Shown one piece after another: positions 50,705 to 59,133 of a DNA stretch of 64,000 bases. Numbering within the stretch: position 1 is the stretch's first letter; each line of letters starts with the position of its first letter. This DNA comes from G963677185 sp963677185 (GTDB lineage Bacteria > Bacillota > Syntrophomonadia > Syntrophomonadales > Syntrophomonadaceae). The notes beneath the pieces were generated by a model. The model saw only the letters and a list, made by a program, of their open reading frames with translations, was not told the DNA's origin and did not search any database. The DNA is taken from positions 248,001-312,000 of the forward strand of contig OY781889.1 of NCBI GenBank assembly GCA_963677185.1. The letters run 5' to 3'. The position numbers were made by a program, and so were the translations under genes.

Positions 50705-52120
50705 CTATGAATCTTTCTGATAGCGGCGGCGGGTTCCAGCCGAAGCCATACCCATTTCCTGCCGGTACTTGGCCACGGTACGCCTCGAAATATGAATGCC
50801 CCGGGCCTGCAAGGAATCAACTATTTTCTGGTCGCTGAGCGGCTTACCACTGTCCTCGTTCTTCACAATTTCGCCGATAATGCTGCGAATCGCCTTGGCG
50901 GAAGTGCATCCCCCCCGGGCTTCGGATGCCAGGGCGTTGTCAAAAAAGTAACGCATGGCAAAAAGGCCTTGCGGAGTCTGCATATATTTGTTGGACGTTA
51001 CCCGGCTCACCGTGGACTCATGAACTCCTACCTCCTGAGCGACTTGTTTCAGCGTAAGCGGTTTAAGAAATCGCACTCCATTGTCCAGAAAATCAGTCTG
51101 CATATCCACTATGCAGCGGGATACCTTATATATCGTGGCATTGCGCTGCTCTATAGCCCTCATCAAACCCAGTGCGGAATTCATCTTGTCTCTCAAGTAT
51201 TCCCGAGTTTCCTTGCTGACCTCCCGGCGGTTCTTGAGCATGCTTCCGTATATCTTGTTAATGCCCAGGCTGGGCAGGCTGTTATCATTGATGATCACAT
51301 GGTACTCATTATCCATTTTTTCGACTGCCACATCAGGGATAATATAGTTCACGTCTCCGGCATTGTGATAGTGAAGACCCGGCTTGGGATCCAGGCGTTT
51401 GAGCAGATCACAAAGCTGCTGCACTTCAAATACCGGGAGGTTCACGCAACGGGCGATGCGTTTAAGATTGCCGCTGGCCACGTCTGCAAGATGGTGCTCC
51501 ACGATTTTTATAGCCGCATCACAACAGTGGCCGCTATGTTTCATCTGTATTATCAGGCATTCTTCCATGCTGCGGGCGCCTACCCCGTGAGGATGGAAGG
51601 TCTGGATCAGGGCCAGCACCCTGGCGACTTCATCTGTACTTGATTCGTTGGCTTCTGCGATTTCCTCCAGCGATGCCGACAAATACCCGGCCGGGTCGAG
51701 GCTGTCAATAATATACGTTCCGATCTGCATTTCCTGGCAGCTCGCATAGCTGATGTGCAGCTGAAAATCCAGGTGTTCCCGCAAACCGGGCGGCCGGAAC
51801 AGATAGCGGTCAAACTCCGGCACTTCAATATCTCCGTTGTACTGCCCGATATCGCGGTCGTTAAAATACTCAAGGCAATACTCATGCCAATCGTCATCCT
51901 GTGAATCGGCGCTTTTCACCGGTTCATCCAGCCCCTCCCGGTCCACCTGCAGGATTTCCTCTTCCTTTTCATCCAGGAAAGGATTTTCCTCCAGTGTGTT
52001 CTTGATATGGGTTACCAGTTCCAGGGTGGACATTTGCAGCACTTCGATAGCCTGGCGAAGTTCAGGTGTTATTAGAAGCTTTTGTTGTTGTTCAAGACTG
52101 ATGCGACCAAAAAGTTCCAT
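50705..52120 (-). CDS. rpoN: RNA polymerase sigma-54 factor
   Basis: The 471-residue protein shows region I (LEQQQKLLITPELRQAIEVLQMSTLELV, glutamine-rich), an acidic region II, the core-binding middle and the C-terminal RpoN box HISRRTVAKYRQEMGM. It directs transcription from -24/-12 promoters that need enhancer-binding ATPases; none of those is in this window. It lies 32 bases downstream of whiA and upstream of the DarA-like gene. In several Bacillota rpoN stands next to cggR; here 13 kb of other genes separate them. Confidence 0.96.
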   Translation of the reverse strand: MELFGRISLEQQQKLLITPELRQAIEVLQMSTLELVTHIKNTLEENPFLDEKEEEILQVDREGLDEPVKSADSQDDDWHEYCLEYFNDRDIGQYNGDIEVPEFDRYLFRPPGLREHLDFQLHISYASCQEMQIGTYIIDSLDPAGYLSASLEEIAEANESSTDEVARVLALIQTFHPHGVGARSMEECLIIQMKHSGHCCDAAIKIVEHHLADVASGNLKRIARCVNLPVFEVQQLCDLLKRLDPKPGLHYHNAGDVNYIIPDVAVEKMDNEYHVIINDNSLPSLGINKIYGSMLKNRREVSKETREYLRDKMNSALGLMRAIEQRNATIYKVSRCIVDMQTDFLDNGVRFLKPLTLKQVAQEVGVHESTVSRVTSNKYMQTPQGLFAMRYFFDNALASEARGGCTSAKAIRSIIGEIVKNEDSGKPLSDQKIVDSLQARGIHISRRTVAKYRQEMGMASAGTRRRYQKDS

Positions 52121-52152
52121 TACCCAAGCTCTCCCTGCAGTCCGCTTCCACT

Positions 52153-53085
52153 TTATTCATCCAGCACCCGCCCGGCATAGTTCTCCAGTTTCCGCATCCG
52201 GTACGCGGTGCCTGACTTGCTGAGAGGAGGGTCCATTTTCTGACCCAGCTCTCTTAAGTTATCGTCTGGAAACTCCAAACGAAGCAATGCCAGCTCTTGT
52301 AAATCAACAGGCAACTTTTCAATACCTATTTGAGCTGCCATTTTCTCGATCAACTGGTTCTGCCGCACCGCAGCATCAATGGTTTTGCTTACATTGGCGG
52401 TCTCACAGTTGACCTGGCGATTGACAGTGTTGCGAATATATTTTACTATACGAGCGTTCTCAAAATCCAGAACCGCTTTTGAAGCTCCGATCAAACGCAA
52501 GAAATCACCAATGCGCTCGCTGTCCTTCAAATACAGAACTGATGCGTTTTTCCGGTCCACACAGCGCATTTCCAGATCAAATCGTGCCAGATTTTTTTGC
52601 ACCGGAGCTATCCACTCTGGCTCTGATAATATCAACTCCAGGTGGTACAACCCTTCCGGTCGGTTAATATACCCCCGGCTTAAAAATATGCCGCGTAAAA
52701 ATGCTCTCCGGCAGCAATTATGCTGCAATAGTGCGGATTTGAACAGGGCTTTTCCCTTCGGCAGTTCCAGACCCATGTCAACCAGAATCGGATGACCGGC
52801 TGGCAAACCCGGACAATTAACCAGGTAAATCCTGGTTTTATTAAAGCGCCTGAGCTCCCGGGCTTTCACCCCGGCTTTGATGCCATACAAAGCCTTGAGC
52901 AGCAGGTATATCTTCCGGGCAGAATTCGGGCTGTCACATGAGTATACCAGGTCAAAAGTGCTGTTTCCCCGGCTGGTGCAAGTAGCCAGCATCAGGCTCA
53001 TCGCATACAGCTCGGCTTTCCGGCAGCATTCCCTTCCAGCTTCAATGCGTGCGAGTTCTGCTTTGACGTCCCGGGCAAAACTCAT
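52153..53085 (-). CDS. whiA: WhiA, DNA-binding protein with LAGLIDADG-like domain
   Basis: The 310-residue protein has the N-terminal degenerate homing-endonuclease fold (SFARDVKAELARI, RRAFLRGIFLSRGYINRPEGLYHLE) and the C-terminal HTH (PVDLQELALLRLEFPDDNLRELG, PPLSKSGTAYRMRKLE; each seen in part). WhiA binds DNA and influences cell division and chromosome segregation in Gram-positives. It starts 2 bases after yvcK, the invariant Bacillota rapZ-yvcK-whiA order. Confidence 0.95.
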   Translation of the reverse strand: MSFARDVKAELARIEAGRECCRKAELYAMSLMLATCTSRGNSTFDLVYSCDSPNSARKIYLLLKALYGIKAGVKARELRRFNKTRIYLVNCPGLPAGHPILVDMGLELPKGKALFKSALLQHNCCRRAFLRGIFLSRGYINRPEGLYHLELILSEPEWIAPVQKNLARFDLEMRCVDRKNASVLYLKDSERIGDFLRLIGASKAVLDFENARIVKYIRNTVNRQVNCETANVSKTIDAAVRQNQLIEKMAAQIGIEKLPVDLQELALLRLEFPDDNLRELGQKMDPPLSKSGTAYRMRKLENYAGRVLDE

Positions 53086-53087
53086 GC

Positions 53088-54056
53088 TTAAAGCCTCCTG
53101 ATCGGTTTTACCTTCAAAACATCCAGTATAGCCAGGGCCAGCTTGTCCGAATCATGCCAGGCCACCTGGTCACGGGACAGAAAGTCACGGGCTATTACCT
53201 TGACCCCGTCAGCTGCCACATCGCGTATATCGTACAGAACCGGCTCCGCTTCCTCCACTTCATAGCGTTCGAGGCGCTCCCGGTCTACGGGCATGGAATT
53301 AACCAGCATGTAATCGATCACCGGGTAATGCAAATAAGCCATGACCGTTTCCAGGTGCTGGTATGCGTCGTAGCTGTCGGTTTCACCCTTTTCTGTCATG
53401 ACGTTGTTAACGTATATTTTAACCGCAGGGGAGCGCGCTATGGCTTCCGCCACCCCTTCCACCAGAAGATGGGGAACAATGCTGGTAAATAAGGAACCCG
53501 GTCCCAGTATAACTGCATCTGCCTCATGGATGGCCTTGATGCTTTCCGGCAATGGTTTGCAATCCAACGGGTCCAGGGCCAGTTCGGCTATGCGCCCCCC
53601 GTATTTGCGAATGGCTGTTTCCCCGAACACCACTTGCCCGTCACTCATCCTGGCCTTCAAACCAACCGGCTTTAGACTGGAGGGAAGCACCCGGCCACGT
53701 ACAGCCAGAATCCTGCTCATCTCCTGGATGGCACTTACAAAATTCCCGGTAATATCGCTCATGGCCACCAGCAGCAGGTTACCAAGGCTGTGCGGGGCAA
53801 TGCTGTCTCCAATGTTAAAGCGGTATTGAAACACCTGGTTCATCAGGTTCTCTTTTTCGGCCAGGGCTACCAGGCAGTTGCGAATATCACCGGGTGGCAG
53901 CACCCCCAGTTCGCTGCGTAAAAGCCCGGAACTCCCCCCATCGTCGCTAACCGTCACCAGGGCAGTTAGTTTATGGGTGTACTGCTTGAGGCCTTTTAAT
54001 AGAACTGACAGGCCGGTGCCCCCGCCCATAACCACTATTGCAGGTTCTTTATTCAT
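53088..54056 (-). CDS. yvcK: YvcK/CofD-like gluconeogenesis factor
   Basis: The 322-residue protein has the CofD-like Rossmann fold: AIVVMGGGTGLSVLLKGLK, TVSDDGGSSGLLRSELGVLPPGDIRNCL, APHSLGNLLL and AVILGPGSLFTSIVPHLLVEGV (read in parts). YvcK binds UDP-sugars and is needed for cell shape and growth on gluconeogenic carbon. It overlaps the rapZ stop by 8 bases. The neighbouring pgi makes a carbon-flow theme plausible. Confidence 0.95.
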   Translation of the reverse strand: MNKEPAIVVMGGGTGLSVLLKGLKQYTHKLTALVTVSDDGGSSGLLRSELGVLPPGDIRNCLVALAEKENLMNQVFQYRFNIGDSIAPHSLGNLLLVAMSDITGNFVSAIQEMSRILAVRGRVLPSSLKPVGLKARMSDGQVVFGETAIRKYGGRIAELALDPLDCKPLPESIKAIHEADAVILGPGSLFTSIVPHLLVEGVAEAIARSPAVKIYVNNVMTEKGETDSYDAYQHLETVMAYLHYPVIDYMLVNSMPVDRERLERYEVEEAEPVLYDIRDVAADGVKVIARDFLSRDQVAWHDSDKLALAILDVLKVKPIRRL

Positions 54057-54948
54057 CTTGATTGACTGCCTCCGAAATATACTTGGTCAGATCTCGATGG
54101 CGAATACTTACCACGTATCCCATCTCATTGAGTCTGAATCCTATGTAGTCCGCCAGGACAACCGAGCGGTGCTGTCCTCCGGTGCAGCCAATCCCGATAG
54201 ACAGGTTGCTCTTGCCTTCATTGACATATTCAGGGATCAGGTAATAGAGCAGATCGAGAAAATACTTGAGAAAGATCCCAGTCGGGGGCGAATCCATTAC
54301 AAAATCAATCACATCGGCGTCTTTGCCGGTTAGCTTGCTCATCTTTTCCTGGTAAAACGGATTGGGCAGGAAACGCACATCCATCACAATATCCGAATCC
54401 ATAGGTATGCCGGCCTTGTAGCCAAATGACACAATGTTGATTGAAAAGCGCTGTGCATCTTCCTTGCCAAAACGTTCAGCAATCGTATCGCTTAACACCC
54501 TGGGGCTCAGGCTGGTAGTGTCTATAACCAGGTCGGCCTGGCCGCGCAAATCCTCCAGCAGCTTGCGTTCCAACTGAATGGATTCGATCAGCCGCCCTTC
54601 CGAAGCCATCGGATGAGGCCTCCGCGACTCCTTGAAGCGTCTGACCAGAACATCGTCTGATGCTTCCAGGAAAACCACTTCATATTCAACCCGGGCAGCT
54701 TCCAGGTCCAGCAATGCCTGGGAAAGGTTTCTAAAAAACTGGCGCCCGCGAGCATCTATGACCAGGGCAACCCGGTTTATCTTGCCTTCGGATTGCTGGG
54801 AAAGCTCAATGAACTTGAGCAGCAATGCCGGTGGCAGGTTATCCACACAGTAATAGCCCAGGTCTTCAAAACAATTGACGACCAGGGTCTTTCCGGCACC
54901 GGACAAGCCTGTGATTATTACCGGCCTGATTACCCCCGTTTCCGACAT
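54049..54948 (-). CDS. rapZ: RapZ/YvcJ P-loop NTPase
   Basis: The 299-residue protein has Walker A IITGLSGAGKTLVV, the DLGYYCVDNLPPALL segment, DARGRQFF, FLEASDDVLVRRFKESRRPHP, and the C-terminal IGCTGGQHRSVVLADYI signature. In E. coli it is an RNA-binding adaptor; in Bacillus YvcJ is a nucleotidase linked to competence. It is first of the rapZ-yvcK-whiA operon. Its ribosome site GGAGGGACCC lies close to the ATG. Confidence 0.95.
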   Translation of the reverse strand: MSETGVIRPVIITGLSGAGKTLVVNCFEDLGYYCVDNLPPALLLKFIELSQQSEGKINRVALVIDARGRQFFRNLSQALLDLEAARVEYEVVFLEASDDVLVRRFKESRRPHPMASEGRLIESIQLERKLLEDLRGQADLVIDTTSLSPRVLSDTIAERFGKEDAQRFSINIVSFGYKAGIPMDSDIVMDVRFLPNPFYQEKMSKLTGKDADVIDFVMDSPPTGIFLKYFLDLLYYLIPEYVNEGKSNLSIGIGCTGGQHRSVVLADYIGFRLNEMGYVVSIRHRDLTKYISEAVNQDE

Positions 54949-54995
54949 GGGTCCCTCCTAAACTCAATTCATTATCACTGTCCTGGCTGTAAGCA

Positions 54996-56336
54996 TTACA
55001 GATGGTGAACCTGCCGCCGGCCCTTGTGTTCCACGATCTCATCCGCTACCTGCGGTAAAATAGAGCTGTAATCGGCCCTGCCCATCAAGGCATAGGTGAT
55101 GCGCTTGCCTTCTTCCACTCCCGGCTGATCAAACGGATTGACATTGGAAAGCCGGGCCATCCACACCACCAGGACCTGGTAAAAATACAGCAGGGCTCCC
55201 AGGCTTTCCGGGGACCTGTCCGGCAGCGATATACTGTAACAAGGATGCCCGCTTTTCACCAGGCCTATCTCCGTGGATAAGCGTTCTATTTCCATTTGGC
55301 GGCCGATTTGCTGCCCGCCGAAATATCCATACTCGATCTCATCTGTAAACAATGCCGGAATTTCCAGGCCGGGCTCATCAGGTTCAATATACACGAATCC
55401 GAATACCTTGTCAGCGGGTCCTTCCCGAAACAGCTGCAGCATAGAGTGCTGATCGGTGGCTCCGGTGCATGCCAGGGGGGTTGTTCCCGCGTTAACTGTC
55501 TCTCCGTAAATATTATGAGCCTTGCCCAGGCTTTCCGCCCATAGCTGTTCGAACCACCGGCCAAATTCTCCGAGCAGTGTGCTGTAATTGAACAGTACAT
55601 GCTGGCTGCGTCCGCGTTTCCTAAAAGTATCATGCAATTCCATACCCAACAGCGCCAGGGGATTCCTGGCCGGCGGAGCACTTACAACCGCGTCATGCAG
55701 GCGGCGGGCTCCATTTAAGAGCATGCTGCTATCAATTCCCAGCAGTTCAGCCGGAAGCAATCCGGCGGCCGACAAGACCGAATAACGGCCCGGCACTTCC
55801 GGCGGGCTGGCTATAAGCGTGGCTCCAATACGCCGGGCGATACGGTTTATACCGTTTACAGCCGGATCGGTGACGATTACAATATCTTCGCCCTTCCCTC
55901 CGGCATCTATAAAACGCTGGTAAAAATACAGAAACAGAGCAGCCGTTTCAGGAGTTGAACCTGATTTGCTTATATAAAGCAGCGCTGTTTCCCGAAAATC
56001 CAGGTTCTGCTCCAGTATTCTGATCCAGGCGGGGTCGATATTGTCCAAAATAAACAATCGCACCCGGCCTTCAGGATTGAGATTATGGCAGGGGCCGCGA
56101 AAAAACTGCAGCAATGTGCGGGCGCCCAGCGCCGAACCACCGATTCCCAGCAGCAATACATTGCGGTAACAGGCATTCAAACGCCTGGAAATATCCTTTA
56201 TCGGCTCATCACCGTCATAAGGTAGTAAGGGGCGGCAAATGGGCAGCTCTTTATCAGCCAGACCTGAACAGAAGAAATTCCACCGGTCCAGCCGGTCCTG
56301 ACACATAGACTGCTGTTCCTGGGCCGAATATTGCAT
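54996..56336 (-). CDS. pgi: Glucose-6-phosphate isomerase
   Basis: The roughly 446-residue SIS-fold enzyme interconverts glucose 6- and fructose 6-phosphate. Visible: LLGIGGSALGARTLLQFF, YISKSGSTPETAALFLYF, the region GRYSVLSAAGLLPAELLG, and ACTGATDQHSMLQLFREGP with the catalytic His, then NPFDQPGVEEGKR at the end. The start is uncertain: ATG 56336 is used; a TTG at 56369 directly after AAAGGA would add 11 hydrophobic residues. It is a separate gene from the glycolytic operon, between rapZ and a small membrane-protein gene. Confidence 0.93.
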   Translation of the reverse strand: MQYSAQEQQSMCQDRLDRWNFFCSGLADKELPICRPLLPYDGDEPIKDISRRLNACYRNVLLLGIGGSALGARTLLQFFRGPCHNLNPEGRVRLFILDNIDPAWIRILEQNLDFRETALLYISKSGSTPETAALFLYFYQRFIDAGGKGEDIVIVTDPAVNGINRIARRIGATLIASPPEVPGRYSVLSAAGLLPAELLGIDSSMLLNGARRLHDAVVSAPPARNPLALLGMELHDTFRKRGRSQHVLFNYSTLLGEFGRWFEQLWAESLGKAHNIYGETVNAGTTPLACTGATDQHSMLQLFREGPADKVFGFVYIEPDEPGLEIPALFTDEIEYGYFGGQQIGRQMEIERLSTEIGLVKSGHPCYSISLPDRSPESLGALLYFYQVLVVWMARLSNVNPFDQPGVEEGKRITYALMGRADYSSILPQVADEIVEHKGRRQVHHL

Positions 56337-56471
56337 GAATCCAGTATCTACGGATATTATGACTATCAATCCTTTACAACGGAGCTAATCTTGCACGGTC
56401 CCGGCACCGGCTGCCGCTTATGAGACAACTGCAAATCTTCTTTACCGGGCATCATATAAATAGCTTAAATC

Positions 56472-56870
56472 TTACCGGCCAAATCCGACTTGATCGTCGG
56501 CCACCATCATGCTCAAAACCAAGCTCACTGCGCTGAGCAGTAGTACAATCAGCAAAGACCATGCCCAGCCGGCCAGTTCAAATCCTTTAACCGTTGACAC
56601 AGTAAGATACATGAAAAGGGCATTAAAAATTACCGTCACCACACCTGCATTGATATAGGTAAACGGCAGGTTGATCAGGTGCAGCAGCGGCCTGATAATG
56701 GCGTTAAGCACGCCCATCAGCAGCGCGCCCACCAGGCCTCCCCAGGCATTGGCGGAAAATCCGGTGTCTAACACACCTTCAGCAGTGTAGGTCTCCGGAA
56801 CGAGAAAGATCATCAGTAAAACTGCCACTGCATTAACCAGCCAGCGCAAAACCCAGCCTTGCATTTTCAT
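56472..56870 (-). CDS. Small membrane protein of the phage-holin-4-like (DUF360) family
   Basis: The 132-residue protein has four membrane helices with the family marks WVLRWLVNAVAVLLMIFLVP, LVGALLMGVLNAIIRPLLHLINLPF and NALFMYLTVSTVKGF. Despite the name this family is a common chromosomal membrane protein of unknown role; no lysin or phage gene is nearby, so it is not a prophage remnant. It stands between pgi and uvrC on the same strand. Confidence 0.85.
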   Translation of the reverse strand: MKMQGWVLRWLVNAVAVLLMIFLVPETYTAEGVLDTGFSANAWGGLVGALLMGVLNAIIRPLLHLINLPFTYINAGVVTVIFNALFMYLTVSTVKGFELAGWAWSLLIVLLLSAVSLVLSMMVADDQVGFGR

Positions 56871-56950
56871 TGATATCCCCCCTGTTTTCGATTCTTGTGA
56901 ATAATCACATCATAAGCCATTTCAGCGTACATGCCAAGTTATATGCGCCT

Positions 56951-56985
56951 GAGTAAATCTCAGGGACGGTTCTACTGATTTACTC
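56951..56985. repeat. Dispersed palindromic repeat, copy 3, overlapping the uvrC stop
   Basis: GAGTAAATC (56951-56959) and GATTTACTC (56977-56985) form a perfect 9-base pair of arms around the core GGGACGGTTC (56963-56972). The right arm supplies the last codon and the TAA stop of uvrC (56980-56982). Confidence 0.8.
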
Positions 56986-58830
56986 CGCTGGGTGAAAAAA
57001 ATCGAAAAGCTTTTGGGCCGAAGTGCGGTTCATTCCTGGGGTCGCCTGGAGCTCTTCCAGGGAAGCTGTTTTCATCTTCTTGACCGAACCAAATTGGGTA
57101 ATAAGCTGCTGCTTGCGCTTGGGCCCTATTCCACTGATGCTGTCCAGTTCAGATGACAGGCCCCGTTTGGTGCGACGCAGGCGGTTGTATTCGATGGCGC
57201 AGCGGTGGGCTTCGTCCCGGAGCCGCTGCAACAGTTTTAAACCCTCATTGCGGCGGTCCAATACCAGTGGAACCGGCTGTCCAGCCCTGAACAAGGCCTC
57301 CTGTTTCTTGGCTATACCTGCAGCGGCGACTTCCACGCCCATTTCTTCCAGCTGGCGCGCCACCAGATTAATCTGTCCATATCCGCCGTCTATTAACAGC
57401 AGGTCCGGCAGGGGCAGAAAAGCGGGATTGCCCTTCATGCCTTCAGTAAATCGCCTGCGGATCGCTTCCTGCAAAGAGGCGAAATCGTCATTCTGTTCCT
57501 GTGTAATCTTGAAGCGCCGGTAAGCCTTGTTATCTGCCCGGGCATTGGTGAAAACAACCATTGAAGCAACGGTGTCTCTGCCGGCCAGGTGGGAGACGTC
57601 GAAGCATTCTATGCGCTCCGGCAGGGCTTCCAGGTTCAGGGCTTCAGCCACAGCCGAGAGTGCTTTCCGGCTTTCCAGGTTCTCGCGGGTGCGCTCCTCC
57701 CATACCGCCCGGGCGCTGCGTTCAGCCAGTTCCAGCACTTTTTTGCGGTCGCCCCGGGACGGGCGGTGAATTCTTATACTGTGTCCCGCCTGTTCTTTAA
57801 GCCAGCTTTCCAGCAGGCTTTTGCCTTCCGGCACCAGGTTGACCAGTATTTCCTGCGGTTGTTCATCCTGGGAGGCGCAATACTGGCGCAGGAAAAACTC
57901 CATGATGGCCGCTTCGTCTTCGTCCATAGCCTTTTTCAGCCAGAAGCTCTCCTGGGCTACCACCTTGCCCTCCCGGATGCGCAGGGCGAAAGCCAGGCTT
58001 TCCTTGTCGCCGCTTACCAGGGCGACTGCATCCAGGTTATAGCGCTGTTCGAAAACAATGAACTGGCGGGTGGCCAGGGAGCGCAGACCTTCCACCTGGT
58101 CGCGCAGGCGGGCGGCTTTCTCATATTCATAGGCAGCGGCGGCCTCCGCCATTTCGCGTTGTTTGCTGTCAATCAGAGACTGGTAGTCTCCTTCCAGGAA
58201 GGTCAGAAGGCTGTCCACCATCTGCCGGTAGTCTTCGGCACTAATCCGGCCAGTGCAGGGGGAACTGCACTTGTTGATATAATAATTCAAGCAGGGGCGG
58301 CGGTTCTGGTGCAGGGTCCGGCAGCTGCGCAGGGGGAAAACATCCCGCAGGGCGGCTGCAGCCTCCTTCAGCCCGCCTGCATCTACGTATGGACCGAAAT
58401 ACTTGGATTTGCCGTCTTTTCTTTCCCTGACCACAGCAATCCGCGGAAAATCTTCGGTGATGCTGAGCTTGAGATAGGGGAAACTCTTGTCATCACGCAT
58501 CAGTATGTTATAGCGGGGATGATATTCCTTGATGAGGTTGTTTTCAAGTATGAGCGCTTCCACTTCACTGCTGGTAACGATGTAGTCGAATTCAGCCATG
58601 CGGCTGACCATCAGCCTGACCTTGGGAAGCAGCCGGTCTTCGGGGACAAAATAGGAGCGCATGCGGTTGCGCAGGTTCTTGGCCTTGCCCACATAAATAA
58701 CCCGACCGTCCTTGTCCTTGTACACATAGACGCCGGGCTGGGCCGGTACACTGGCCAGCCGGGACTTGAGGGCTTCATAATTGCTTAATTCCTCTGGTTT
58801 GCTGCTGTTCACCGCTTCACTCACTGCCAA
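56980..58830 (-). CDS. uvrC: UvrABC excinuclease subunit C
   Basis: The 616-residue nucleotide-excision-repair nuclease has an N-terminal GIY-YIG domain (PGVYVYKDKDGRVIYVGKAKNLRNR), the UvrB-binding UVR motif around AAAAYEYEKAARLRDQVEGL, the RNase-H-like endonuclease domain (ERIECFDVSHLAGRDTVASMVVF and DLLLIDGGYGQINLV) and a C-terminal double HhH (ISGIGPKRKQQLITQFGSV, ATPGMNRTSAQKL); longer stretches are given only in part by position about 25-50. It incises on both sides of lesions. UvrC upstream of rapZ-yvcK-whiA is a usual Bacillota order. Its stop lies inside a dispersed repeat. Confidence 0.97.
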   Translation of the reverse strand: MAVSEAVNSSKPEELSNYEALKSRLASVPAQPGVYVYKDKDGRVIYVGKAKNLRNRMRSYFVPEDRLLPKVRLMVSRMAEFDYIVTSSEVEALILENNLIKEYHPRYNILMRDDKSFPYLKLSITEDFPRIAVVRERKDGKSKYFGPYVDAGGLKEAAAALRDVFPLRSCRTLHQNRRPCLNYYINKCSSPCTGRISAEDYRQMVDSLLTFLEGDYQSLIDSKQREMAEAAAAYEYEKAARLRDQVEGLRSLATRQFIVFEQRYNLDAVALVSGDKESLAFALRIREGKVVAQESFWLKKAMDEDEAAIMEFFLRQYCASQDEQPQEILVNLVPEGKSLLESWLKEQAGHSIRIHRPSRGDRKKVLELAERSARAVWEERTRENLESRKALSAVAEALNLEALPERIECFDVSHLAGRDTVASMVVFTNARADNKAYRRFKITQEQNDDFASLQEAIRRRFTEGMKGNPAFLPLPDLLLIDGGYGQINLVARQLEEMGVEVAAAGIAKKQEALFRAGQPVPLVLDRRNEGLKLLQRLRDEAHRCAIEYNRLRRTKRGLSSELDSISGIGPKRKQQLITQFGSVKKMKTASLEELQATPGMNRTSAQKLFDFFHPAE

Positions 58831-59132
58831 TACCGCCGACCTTATATACGTTAATCAAAATCAGTATATATCATGGGCGGCAGCGGTGCACCCGCTTTTC
58901 CGCATAAATAAGAAAAGAGCGCCGTAACGCTCCTGACTTGTACTTTTTACCATTAATGCCAATGGCTCTGTTTATTGCGCCGTCTCCATATTCAAAGCGT
59001 ACAAAATGCGTTTAGAATCATCAAAAAACGCATGCTGCCAACCAGGCAGCAACCCGCCATTAATAATGCCCTCTCCGCTTCTATCAATATGCTAAGACCG
59101 ATGATATTAGCGCCTATCTTTGTCATCGGTCT
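58831..59132. other. Intergenic region without a supportable gene
   Basis: A weak 5-pair hairpin GAGCG/CGCTC (58917-58932) and a strong hairpin at its right end (59094-59133) are the only structures seen. Reading frames crossing it have no ribosome site and are shadows. A promoter for uvrC is not obvious. Confidence 0.5.
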
Positions 59133-59133
59133 T
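59094..59133 (-). terminator. Hairpin at the end of the nitronate-monooxygenase-like gene
   Basis: AAGACCGATGA (59094-59104) and TCATCGGTCTT (59123-59133) pair perfectly over 11 bases, overlapping the first base of the stop codon. The start AGACCGATGATA..AGCG closely matches the inner part of the palindromic element near hppA (27487-27504). Confidence 0.6.

Noticed and set aside
56472..56870. Prophage remnant from the holin-like family name
   Set aside because: No other phage gene is near, and this family is a common chromosomal membrane protein.
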